A stretch of 5,638 nt of DNA, taken from Gammaproteobacteria bacterium (GTDB lineage: Bacteria > Pseudomonadota > Gammaproteobacteria > SZUA-21). A program made the position numbers and the translations under genes. Below the pieces are notes generated by a model. It searched no databases. It worked only from the letters and a program-made list of their open reading frames with translations, and was not told where the DNA came from. This document shows, one piece after another, positions 1-5,473 of the stretch (position 1 is the stretch's first letter; each line of letters starts with the position of its first letter). Location: NCBI GenBank assembly GCA_003233075.1, contig QIKQ01000063.1:1-5638 (forward strand). Reading direction: 5' to 3'.

Positions 1-47
1 ACTATGTCGAGCGCTTGGACCGAGTGAAAACGAGTCATAGTATGCAA
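1..47. repeat. 47-bp terminal direct repeat, left copy
   Basis: Positions 1-47 are identical, base for base, to 5592-5638, the last 47 bases of the window. Such an exact end overlap arises either when a circular sequence is written linearly or when both ends fall in copies of the same repeat. Within the copy, ACTATG (1-6) and CATAGT (36-41) form a small inverted repeat, and CGAGT occurs twice (21-25 and 31-35). No reading frame is evident. Confidence 0.97.
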
Positions 48-123
48 TTGGGCCGTCGCAGTAGACGGGCTGTGAGAAATGCGGGCTAGCTGCTTACAGC
101 CTATATACAGAACGTGGGCAACA
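1..123. mobile_element. Partial palindromic MITE-like repeat (right half)
   Basis: This stretch is the inverted counterpart of the far end of the window. Positions 69-89 match the reverse complement of 5496-5516 in 20 of 21 bases. Positions 26-39 match the reverse complement of 5548-5561 exactly. Positions 114-123 match the reverse complement of 5474-5483 in 9 of 10. The bases between are related but diverged, and a roughly 12-base length difference lies between the two outer blocks. It encodes nothing visible. A long imperfect palindrome without a transposase fits a MITE or another dispersed palindromic repeat; the family could not be identified. No target-site duplication can be assigned because the full element is not seen in one place. 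Confidence 0.6.
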
Positions 124-181
124 TTCAAATTATACTTCCAATTCTCTCCAACTTTTGCTTAGAAGCACGCAATATGAAGAG

Positions 182-2164
182 TTAGTTTCGCCTTAAAATC
201 AAATTACCATGATCATCCATGGTTGCTGTCCAGCCCATCGCCAGATAACTCGTCGCTACCGCCTCTGTTATAATGGCCGGACCAACAATAATATCTGCAA
301 CACCAATTTGGTCTCTTTCAATGAGTAATATTTCATCCTGATCACCCTTTCGATCAATTCGAGATCGATTACTAGGCCTTGTCATGGAAACCAATTCAAA
401 CTTTTTCTTATACTCTGTTAAATGAACTCTTAGGTTGACTAATTCAATTTCTTGTTCAAGTCTGTGACCAAAACGACTTGCATGCTGACGGTGAAATAAT
501 TTTTCTATTTCACTTTTAGCTGCCTCTGACTTTATCTGGATATTCCATTTTATATTGAGATAATAGGATTGACCTAAATAACGCAGATCAAGACTATAGG
601 TGATGTCTAAACGATTTGTCTTAATATTATCTTTAGCAAAACTAGCTTTGGCCTTATCAACTAATTTTTTATAATTATTTTCTATTATTTCTAGCGAGAC
701 TTGAGCCAATGGTTTGATTATTGATTGAGACATTTCTCGAGATTGAGGTGAGACTATCATCCCTAATGCTGACAATACCCCCGCGTATTTTGGTATAAGA
801 CATGTTTTCATTCCAAGCGCATCGGCGAGCGCACAAACATGCAAACCACCGGCGCCGCCAAAAGAGACCAGCGTAAAATCCTGTGGGTCAAAACCCTTTT
901 CGACACTGATCACCCTTAAGGCGCGTACCATGTGCTCATTGGCGAGGTCAATAATCCCATTTGCCACCTCTAAGACACTAATGTCGAGCTGTTTCGCTAG
1001 TATCGTTAGTACAACATTTGCCTGCGTAACATCTAATTCCAGACCACCCGCTAATACCACCAAACTTGGCAAGCGACCTAAAAACAAATTTGCATCAGTG
1101 ACTGTCGCTTGTTTTCCACCTAATGCATAACAGGCTGGACCGGGTTGGGCGCCAGCCGACTCTGGCCCAACTTGCAACAAGCCCGCTTGATCAACTTGCG
1201 CAATCGATCCGCCACCCGCACCAATAGTAAACATATCCACCATCGGCACGGCAACCGGATAAGATGCAATATAAGATTCACGACTTAGAACGATCTCTTT
1301 ATCTATTAGCGCGACATCAGTAGACGTACCGCCCATATCGAAGGTCATAATGCGATCATAGCCACTTAAGCCAGCCATATATTGCGCGCCTTTCAAACCT
1401 CCTGCAGGCCCTGACAATAGTAAATTAACCGCATTATCAGCAGCTTGGACAACGCCTATGGTGCCGCCCGTGCTTTGCATCACATTGAATGAATGAGGCT
1501 TAATCTTATCTTCCAAGCGAGACAAATATTTTTGCAGCAGGGGGCCTATCCAAGCATTAAGCCAGGTAGCAATGCCACGTTCGTATTCGCGATATTCAGC
1601 AAGTACTTCAGATGAGCACGATATAAATAATGCCTGCGGTAAATGCGCCTTAATTTTTTGTTCGACTTCATCATTCATAAATGAAAATAACAAATTGATA
1701 GCGACTGCTTGCGGCCGCTCAGCTTGCAATATTTTGTCAATTTCTTGGAGGTCAGCTTCACTGAGTTGACTCAATAAATTTCCTTGCGCGTCACAACGCC
1801 CTCCCACTTCAATACAAAGCTCTTTAGGTACAGGAGGAGTACTCAAACTAGGCTGTAGATTATATATCTCGGCACGTGCCTGTCGACCGATACTCAAAGT
1901 ATCGGCAAAACCTTGATTAGTGATATATAAAGTTTTGACACCCTTGCCTTCTAAAACTGCATTAGTCGCTACCGTTGATCCATGCACCAACTCTAACAAG
2001 GGGAAATTCAAAGCGAGATATTCACAACCTGCTATCACTGCCTTTTCAGGAGCCTCGGGGGTAGACAGCACTTTGTGGATATGAACCTGCGTACCATCAT
2101 ATAAAACAAAATCGGTAAAAGTACCACCCGTATCAACGCCTAACCATTGTTGTTGTTTTTGCAT
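182..2164 (-). CDS. hyuA: Hydantoinase/5-oxoprolinase family protein, subunit A (HyuA-like)
   Basis: This 660-residue protein is a full-length HyuA-type subunit of the ATP-dependent hydantoinase/oxoprolinase family, cytoplasmic enzymes that open cyclic amides such as hydantoins or 5-oxoproline. The N-terminal domain begins with the phosphate-binding motif DTGGTFTD (residues 11-18), followed by HGSTVATNAVLEGKG (61-75). The central domain carries the second actin-like ATP motif, FDMGGTSTD (275-283), then GAGGGS (315-320), GPESAGAQPGPACY (333-346) and FGGAGGLH (435-442). The C-terminal part (about 500-660) looks intact and ends normally. The ATG at 2164 leaves only ten residues before the first motif, as is usual; no strong Shine-Dalgarno is seen. 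The family normally works with HyuB, usually encoded next door, but only about 90 bp of non-coding DNA follow before the terminal repeat. The family is certain; the substrate (hydantoin, oxoproline, or acetone-carboxylase-like) cannot be decided. Confidence 0.93.
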   Translation of the reverse strand: MQKQQQWLGVDTGGTFTDFVLYDGTQVHIHKVLSTPEAPEKAVIAGCEYLALNFPLLELVHGSTVATNAVLEGKGVKTLYITNQGFADTLSIGRQARAEIYNLQPSLSTPPVPKELCIEVGGRCDAQGNLLSQLSEADLQEIDKILQAERPQAVAINLLFSFMNDEVEQKIKAHLPQALFISCSSEVLAEYREYERGIATWLNAWIGPLLQKYLSRLEDKIKPHSFNVMQSTGGTIGVVQAADNAVNLLLSGPAGGLKGAQYMAGLSGYDRIMTFDMGGTSTDVALIDKEIVLSRESYIASYPVAVPMVDMFTIGAGGGSIAQVDQAGLLQVGPESAGAQPGPACYALGGKQATVTDANLFLGRLPSLVVLAGGLELDVTQANVVLTILAKQLDISVLEVANGIIDLANEHMVRALRVISVEKGFDPQDFTLVSFGGAGGLHVCALADALGMKTCLIPKYAGVLSALGMIVSPQSREMSQSIIKPLAQVSLEIIENNYKKLVDKAKASFAKDNIKTNRLDITYSLDLRYLGQSYYLNIKWNIQIKSEAAKSEIEKLFHRQHASRFGHRLEQEIELVNLRVHLTEYKKKFELVSMTRPSNRSRIDRKGDQDEILLIERDQIGVADIIVGPAIITEAVATSYLAMGWTATMDDHGNLILRRN

Positions 2165-2191
2165 TAGCTACTTTTAATTTAATTTAGTAGA

Positions 2192-2224
2192 ATTATAATA
2201 CCCGCAAACAATTTCCAAAAGCAA
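2192..2224 (-). promoter_or_regulatory. Predicted sigma-70 promoter of hyuA
   Basis: On the minus strand, TTGCTT (2219-2224) and TATTAT (2195-2200) are separated by 18 bases. An overlapping perfect TATAAT (2192-2197) offers an alternative -10. Either choice gives a short leader of roughly 20-30 bases before the hyuA ATG at 2164. This is a motif reading only. Confidence 0.5.
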
Positions 2225-2249
2225 ATTCGAATAGTGGTAAAAATTTGCT
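2220..2249. promoter_or_regulatory. Spaced dyad over divergent promoters, putative operator
   Basis: AGCAAATT (2220-2227) and AATTTGCT (2242-2249) are perfect 8-base inverted copies separated by 14 bases. The half-site centres lie 22 bases apart, about two helical turns, which is typical of a dimeric regulator. The left arm overlaps the predicted -35 boxes of both hyuA and the divergent gene, and the right arm touches the -10 of the divergent gene. A smaller palindrome, ATTCGAAT (2225-2232), lies partly within the left arm. A regulator bound here could affect both transcripts; this is inferred from position and symmetry. No regulator gene lies in the window. Confidence 0.45.
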
Positions 2250-2254
2250 ACACT
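2226..2254 (+). promoter_or_regulatory. Predicted sigma-70 promoter of the 251-aa gene
   Basis: TTCGAA (2226-2231) and TACACT (2249-2254) are separated by 17 bases, and the -10 is preceded by TGC, giving an extended -10 of a common proteobacterial type. The predicted start, near 2261, would leave a leader of about 100 bases before the ATG at 2360. Its -35 box is one base from the -35 of the hyuA promoter on the opposite strand, so the two promoters are back to back. Confidence 0.55.
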
Positions 2255-2256
2255 TA

Positions 2257-2292
2257 TTAGACCAATAGCCGATTTTAGACCAATAGTCGATT
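2257..2292. repeat. Two tandem 18-bp repeats at the predicted transcription start
   Basis: TTAGACCAATAGCCGATT (2257-2274) is followed without a gap by TTAGACCAATAGTCGATT (2275-2292), differing at one base. The pair begins three bases after the predicted -10 of the 251-aa gene and so covers the transcription start and early leader. The core TAGACCAATA occurs once more in the window, upstream of mtfA. The repeat could be a double operator site or a recent local duplication. Confidence 0.85.
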
Positions 2293-2359
2293 CGGCTCTC
2301 ATGAATATTTTGGATTACAAGCATAGTCTAACTAGGCACTATTATAAGGATATAGCTAT

Positions 2360-3115
2360 ATGGGCGAATCAAAAATCGTAAACACCATTGAGCATTATGG
2401 AGTTTACGTTAAAGCAAAAACGGGTTACGTCAAACTAGCTCCCTATGATCACCCAGATCATTTCGTTAATTTCAAATATCTAGCAGAAGTCCCTGCTGTA
2501 TTACGTGCTGATGAAGATTTAACATTAATTGTGTTTAAGAAAGATTTTAACGAAGAAAATCTAGTTTTGGAACTACGACCAATTCAAACTACGGTAGATA
2601 TTAGGCGAATTCATTTTAATGTAAAACCACTCGCAAAAACCGATATGTACGAGCTTAGCTTGGACCAAGCAGTTGCAGACGGCACTATGTTACATGCACA
2701 ATCAGGTCTGTTCTGGAGTACTCATATGGCAGTCATCGTTCTGGGAGATACCGAAAAAGAATTAGAACGTTATTTTTCCAATGAAGATTTAAGCGACGCC
2801 TATGCTGTAAAAGCGTACCTGGATGACTCCTTAGCGGCCTTTCCCAGCAACCCCAAACTGAAAAGTTTAAGTAAAATCTGGGATGAAAAAGCTGAATCAG
2901 AAAAAGACCTACGTGACTATGCGTATGTCGAAGAACAATGGAATAAATACCAAGAAACAGCAAAACTTAGTCTGAAAGCTCAGTATTTAGAAAGTATGTT
3001 AGCCGAAATCAAGGGCTATTTACAAAACCACGCTAAGGGCTTAAAAGCGACTGATGCCCAAGAAAGACAAGACTTTGCTGAGAAGGAATTGAAAGAACTC
3101 GAAAAACAACTTTAG
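2360..3115 (+). CDS. Hypothetical protein, 251 aa, helical C-terminal region
   Basis: I do not recognise this family. The start is well supported: AAGGA at 2346-2350 lies nine bases before the ATG. There is no signal peptide and no membrane segment, so it is probably cytoplasmic. The first 130 or so residues alternate hydrophobic and polar positions as in a beta-rich or mixed domain (for example YGVYVKAKTGYVKLAPYD at 13-30 and MAVIVLGD at 123-130). From about residue 145 to the end the sequence is highly charged and free of long hydrophobic runs, with heptad-like leucines (EKELKELEKQL at 241-251), suggesting long helices or a coiled coil. It is transcribed away from hyuA and converges on the methyltransferase gene with a 12-bp gap. 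The reading frame is convincing; its function is unknown. Confidence 0.88.
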   Translation: MGESKIVNTIEHYGVYVKAKTGYVKLAPYDHPDHFVNFKYLAEVPAVLRADEDLTLIVFKKDFNEENLVLELRPIQTTVDIRRIHFNVKPLAKTDMYELSLDQAVADGTMLHAQSGLFWSTHMAVIVLGDTEKELERYFSNEDLSDAYAVKAYLDDSLAAFPSNPKLKSLSKIWDEKAESEKDLRDYAYVEEQWNKYQETAKLSLKAQYLESMLAEIKGYLQNHAKGLKATDAQERQDFAEKELKELEKQL

Positions 3116-3127
3116 ACTTGAGCTAAC

Positions 3128-3793
3128 TCAGTCGACACAAACATAAACTTGTGTCTGCCAGACAAAAGTCTTCGCTTCATATTGTTTACGAAAACCCTGA
3201 GAAATGATTTTCTCTTCAATCAATTTTGGATCATGCAAATAGGGCCGAAAATTGGATAGAAATAGCTTCATCAATAATGCCGCAATACCGATTCCAATAC
3301 TGACCGACCAACGTTTACGGGGAAATGTGAGTGCATAGATTTTATTAGTTTTGCTTAAAGAAGATTCTAATAATTGATCTGCATTTGGATCACAACAGAT
3401 AACCTTGTCTAGTATCGTGATGTCCAAGTTTGGAATGTCAGAATAGATGTGTTGAAAGTCACCCGTGTAGTATTCGCTGCGTGTAGACAAACCACGTTGC
3501 TTAGCCCAATCTTCCGCCTGCTCGATCATGGCAGCAGCCAGATCGATCCCGATGGCATTACTCGCCCCACGCTCTAACAGAGACTGATGAAAATGGCCCA
3601 CACCGCAACCTATTTCTAATATGGAGTTATCACTGATACGAGCTTGAAGTATGCCTTCGAGTAACTGTCGTTGGGATTTTTCAAAGCCTTTTTTACTAAA
3701 ACGTGCACGATAACGTTTCGCAAAAAAAGAAAAAAAGCGATTGGTAGAATTGGCGTGAGGGCTACAGCATTTCATGCTAATAGAGTTTACCAT
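3128..3793 (-). CDS. Class I SAM-dependent methyltransferase, BchM-like
   Basis: This 221-residue protein is a Rossmann-fold methyltransferase that would use S-adenosylmethionine. The SAM-binding glycine motif LEIGCGVGHF is at residues 59-68, the acidic ribose-binding residue follows in GIDL (D84), and GDF at 111-113 fits the adenine-side motif. The stretch LDITILDKVICCDPNAD (123-139), then LTFPRKRW (145-152) and FRPYLHDP (172-179), resembles the group often annotated as magnesium-protoporphyrin O-methyltransferase-like. No chlorophyll genes are nearby, so the substrate is unknown. A hydrophobic stretch at 153-169 may contact a membrane or a lipophilic substrate. The start is uncertain: neither the ATG at 3793 nor the in-frame ATG at 3775 has a clear Shine-Dalgarno, and a perfect inverted repeat lies three bases upstream of the first. 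It follows the small exported-protein gene on the same strand with a 65-bp gap and may be cotranscribed with it. Confidence 0.88.
   Translation of the reverse strand: MVNSISMKCCSPHANSTNRFFSFFAKRYRARFSKKGFEKSQRQLLEGILQARISDNSILEIGCGVGHFHQSLLERGASNAIGIDLAAAMIEQAEDWAKQRGLSTRSEYYTGDFQHIYSDIPNLDITILDKVICCDPNADQLLESSLSKTNKIYALTFPRKRWSVSIGIGIAALLMKLFLSNFRPYLHDPKLIEEKIISQGFRKQYEAKTFVWQTQVYVCVD
3134..3155. terminator. Weak hairpin at the convergent gene ends
   Basis: GACACAA (3134-3140) and TTGTGTC (3149-3155) form a perfect 7-base stem with an 8-base loop. It lies within the last codons of the methyltransferase gene and just past the stop of the converging 251-aa gene. For the plus-strand transcript it is placed like a terminator, but no T-run follows, so intrinsic termination is doubtful. 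Confidence 0.2.
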
Positions 3794-3796
3794 CCC

Positions 3797-3823
3797 GTGT
3801 TATTTAATCAAGCCAAATAACAC
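3797..3823. promoter_or_regulatory. Perfect 9-bp inverted repeat abutting the methyltransferase start
   Basis: GTGTTATTT (3797-3805) and AAATAACAC (3815-3823) are exact inverted copies with a 9-base spacer. The repeat begins three bases upstream of the methyltransferase ATG at 3793, where a ribosome binding site would normally lie. In RNA it would form a 9-pair hairpin that could limit translation; in DNA it could be a repressor site. It lacks a following T-run, so it is not a standard terminator for the gene upstream. The 8-mer TAGAGTTT flanks it on both sides (3781-3788 and 3831-3838). Confidence 0.6.
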
Positions 3824-3858
3824 AACATGATAGAGTTTGATTTAGCTTCGTCTTGAAC

Positions 3859-4278
3859 CTAAAATCGTGACGTTTCCAAACTGCGCGTCGCAACGGGTCG
3901 CGACTTTACAACACTGAAATAAGCATAATCATTTTTGATTACTTTGTTAATAAGATTATCTAAGGTAAGTACATAAACTGTGTCTTGAAACCTAAACCTT
4001 AAAACATCACCGCGAGACAGTGAACGAGTTTTAACAATATCGCCGTCACGCTTGAAACTAACGCGCACCATCACTTGGCGACGAGTGATATCACCTAATT
4101 GCAAAGTGATCGTCCGTTTGATCTCGGGATAGCGAGCCGAAGTAAATCGGTCCAAAACAACAGAGCTGCGTTGAAAAATTTTTATCTGACGTTTTTTATC
4201 TACCCAATTAAAATCACCAGCAAGGGCTGAAGTTGAGTACACAAAAATCATCAACATTATGCTAACTAGTTTCTTCAT
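3859..4278 (-). CDS. Small exported protein of unknown function, 139 aa
   Basis: I do not recognise this family. The N-terminus is a classic Sec signal peptide: MKK, a hydrophobic core LVSIMLMIFVY, and a cleavage site after ALA (residue 20, before GDF). The mature part would be about 119 residues, in the periplasm or outside the cell. It is rich in basic residues and in alternating hydrophobic positions (TITLQLGD, VMVRVSFKRDGD, DTVYVLTLD), suggesting a small beta-rich fold; it has no cysteine. The start is well supported: AAGGA (plus-strand 4287-4291) lies eight bases before the ATG at 4278. It precedes the methyltransferase gene on the same strand by 65 bp, and a TATAAT box lies about 80 bases upstream. 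A periplasmic or cell-envelope role follows from the signal peptide; nothing more specific can be said. Confidence 0.85.
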   Translation of the reverse strand: MKKLVSIMLMIFVYSTSALAGDFNWVDKKRQIKIFQRSSVVLDRFTSARYPEIKRTITLQLGDITRRQVMVRVSFKRDGDIVKTRSLSRGDVLRFRFQDTVYVLTLDNLINKVIKNDYAYFSVVKSRPVATRSLETSRF

Positions 4279-4357
4279 AATACAATTCCTTAAATTTTAA
4301 TCCCTATAACTTAATATGCTAATTAAATTTGGTTTAATAAAGTTTTCTAACATGTTT

Positions 4358-4386
4358 ATTATAGATAATAATGATTTAAATTTACC
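4358..4386 (-). promoter_or_regulatory. Predicted promoter of the exported-protein gene
   Basis: On the minus strand a perfect TATAAT (plus-strand 4358-4363) lies 17 bases downstream of GGTAAA (4381-4386), a poor -35. The predicted start near 4351 gives a leader of about 73 bases. A weak -35 beside adjacent palindromes would fit activator-dependent transcription, but the whole region is AT-rich and a chance -10 is possible. Confidence 0.35.
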
Positions 4387-4387
4387 A

Positions 4388-4406
4388 TGACTGAGTCACT
4401 GAGTGA
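4388..4406. promoter_or_regulatory. Two overlapping 11-bp palindromes upstream of the promoter
   Basis: TGACTGAGTCA (4388-4398) and TCACTGAGTGA (4396-4406) are each perfect palindromes around a central G. They share three bases, and their centres lie 8 bases apart. They sit directly upstream of the predicted -35 at 4381-4386, where an activator or repressor commonly binds. The 237-bp gap between the exported-protein gene and mtfA otherwise shows only AT-rich sequence, with no reading frame or terminator seen. Confidence 0.4.
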
Positions 4407-4515
4407 ACGGCTAATTGTCAAAAATTATTAAAATAGTCCATTTGACCTAGCGAAATCAGCAAATAAAGTACTGTTAAGTTGAATAATACATGATAAATGG
4501 TAGTGCCTGTTATGC

Positions 4516-5295
4516 TTAACTTTGCATACGCTGCAAAGTATCCTGCTTATAAAACGCAGCTAAGTTTTCATAAACATGAGGATAGTCAGAAATAATTAGC
4601 TCTGGCCGCTCGAAGAATACTTCACTCAACACCGCAAAAAACTCGGCCGGCTCAGACGCGGCATAGTGATCTATGCAACTTGGCTCTTCATTTTCTATTT
4701 TATTTCTCAAATCTTCGTAAGCGTGTCTGAACGATTGATTCCAATTATCAAGTGACATAGACTTATGTAAGGGCGGGAAACCGTTTGCATCGCCATTACG
4801 CATATCTAATTTATGAGCAAATTCATGTATCACCAAGTTTTCACCGTCAATATCACCTGCGTTTTCGACCTCGGTCCATGCGAGTAACACTGGCCCTTGC
4901 TGCCACGCTTCGCCACTCAAATGCCCACGGCTATAATGTTCAACACCGGCGGCATCAATAATAGGACGATTGGTGACGAACGTACTCGGATATACTATTA
5001 CGCTACTCCAACCTGCATACCAATGGAAACCCAAATTAAGAATGGGCAAGCAAGCTTGCAAGGCAATGATTTGAATCATTTCAATCGTTAATGTGAAATC
5101 CTGAGCTGCAACAAAATTCTTTTTATAGATAAATATTGTCGCTAAACGGATCAAACGTTCGCGCTCATTTTCACTTAGATTTTTTAAAATCGGTATGTAA
5201 TTTAAGGCCAAACGCCACTGCTCAGCCGTAATTGTCGATTTCCGAAATATTCGATTTTCGCGCCAATCTCTATACAGTTTAAGCATACCATTCAC
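4516..5295 (-). CDS. mtfA: MtfA-like zinc metallopeptidase (peptidase family M90)
   Basis: This 259-residue protein matches the MtfA family over its whole length; E. coli MtfA has about 265 residues. The catalytic zinc motif HEFAH is at 157-161, within VIHEFAHKLDMRNGDANG. The third ligand corresponds to E218 in DHYAASEPAEFFAVLSEVFF. The family block WQQGPVLLAW (131-140) and the ending FYKQDTLQRM are also present. In E. coli, MtfA is a cytosolic zinc peptidase that binds the repressor Mlc and so affects glucose uptake through ptsG; whether that link exists here is unknown, as no Mlc or PTS gene is in view. All catalytic residues are intact. The start is a GTG at 5295 or, perhaps better, the ATG at 5286 (protein beginning MLKLYRDW); neither has a clear Shine-Dalgarno. 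An in-frame stop lies upstream of the GTG. It appears to be a single-gene unit. Confidence 0.95.
   Translation of the reverse strand: MNGMLKLYRDWRENRIFRKSTITAEQWRLALNYIPILKNLSENERERLIRLATIFIYKKNFVAAQDFTLTIEMIQIIALQACLPILNLGFHWYAGWSSVIVYPSTFVTNRPIIDAAGVEHYSRGHLSGEAWQQGPVLLAWTEVENAGDIDGENLVIHEFAHKLDMRNGDANGFPPLHKSMSLDNWNQSFRHAYEDLRNKIENEEPSCIDHYAASEPAEFFAVLSEVFFERPELIISDYPHVYENLAAFYKQDTLQRMQS
4519..4539. other. 8-bp stem hairpin at the 3' end of mtfA
   Basis: ACTTTGCA (4519-4526) and TGCAAAGT (4532-4539) form a perfect 8-base stem with a 5-base loop, covering the last codons and part of the stop codon of mtfA. On the mtfA transcript no T-run follows it, so it is not a canonical terminator, although it may stabilise the 3' end. 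Confidence 0.3.
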
Positions 5296-5319
5296 TTTTC
5301 TAGCTTTATGTAATACTGG

Positions 5320-5359
5320 GGGCTAAAAGCCCTTTATTAAAGGCAGATATTTTTTCTGC
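5320..5359. other. Hairpin cluster in the mtfA leader
   Basis: Three short symmetric structures lie in a row between the predicted mtfA promoter and its start codon. GGGCT/AGCCC (5320-5324 and 5328-5332) has a 3-base loop. CCTTTA/TAAAGG (5331-5343) is centred on one T. GCAGA/TCTGC (5343-5347 and 5355-5359) has a 7-base loop. None is long, and neighbouring ones share bases, so they could exchange pairings. No known riboswitch motif was recognised. Confidence 0.3.
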
Positions 5360-5369
5360 TCCTTTTACT

Positions 5370-5415
5370 TATTGGTCTATTCTTGCCTATACTGTCGAAA
5401 TAAGCAAAATGGCCA
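5370..5415 (-). promoter_or_regulatory. Possible mtfA promoter with TAGACCAATA at the start site
   Basis: On the minus strand TGGCCA (5410-5415) and TATAGG (5386-5391) are 18 bases apart, each matching consensus at four of six positions. Six bases after the -10, TAGACCAATA (plus-strand 5370-5379) falls at the predicted transcription start. This 10-mer is the core of the 18-bp tandem repeat at 2257-2292 and has the same orientation relative to transcription. The promoter call is weak; the 10-mer match is exact. Confidence 0.3.
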
Positions 5416-5473
5416 TTGAACAAAGCTAAAACCTAAATAATACAGCCATCAATCTATTATTCTAATAACTCAG

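Noticed and set aside
91..181. A broken hyuB start downstream of hyuA
   Set aside because: No frame in this stretch resembles HyuB, and the sequence blends into the palindromic repeat.
930..1130. Plus-strand open frame of 66 codons inside hyuA
   Set aside because: It lies antisense to strongly conserved HyuA coding sequence, has no convincing start signal and low-complexity composition; it is a shadow frame.
1572..1769. Plus-strand open frame of 65 codons inside hyuA
   Set aside because: It is antisense to the N-terminal domain of HyuA, with no ribosome binding site or recognisable family.
2733..2963. Minus-strand open frame of 76 codons inside the 251-aa gene
   Set aside because: The plus-strand gene has a good promoter and ribosome binding site and a protein-like composition; the antisense frame has neither.
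4416..4421. Consensus TTGACA -35 on the minus strand
   Set aside because: No acceptable -10 lies 16-19 bases downstream; the sequence at the expected place is TGACTC.
4519..4539. Intrinsic terminator for mtfA
   Set aside because: The stem is perfect but lies in the coding end and no T-run follows on the mtfA strand.
4897..5091. Plus-strand open frame of 64 codons inside mtfA
   Set aside because: It is antisense to conserved MtfA sequence, so it is a shadow frame.
5311..5364. Possible leader peptide after AAGGAG in the mtfA leader
   Set aside because: The only codon at suitable spacing is ATA, and the frame stops after 14 codons, so it is not supportable.
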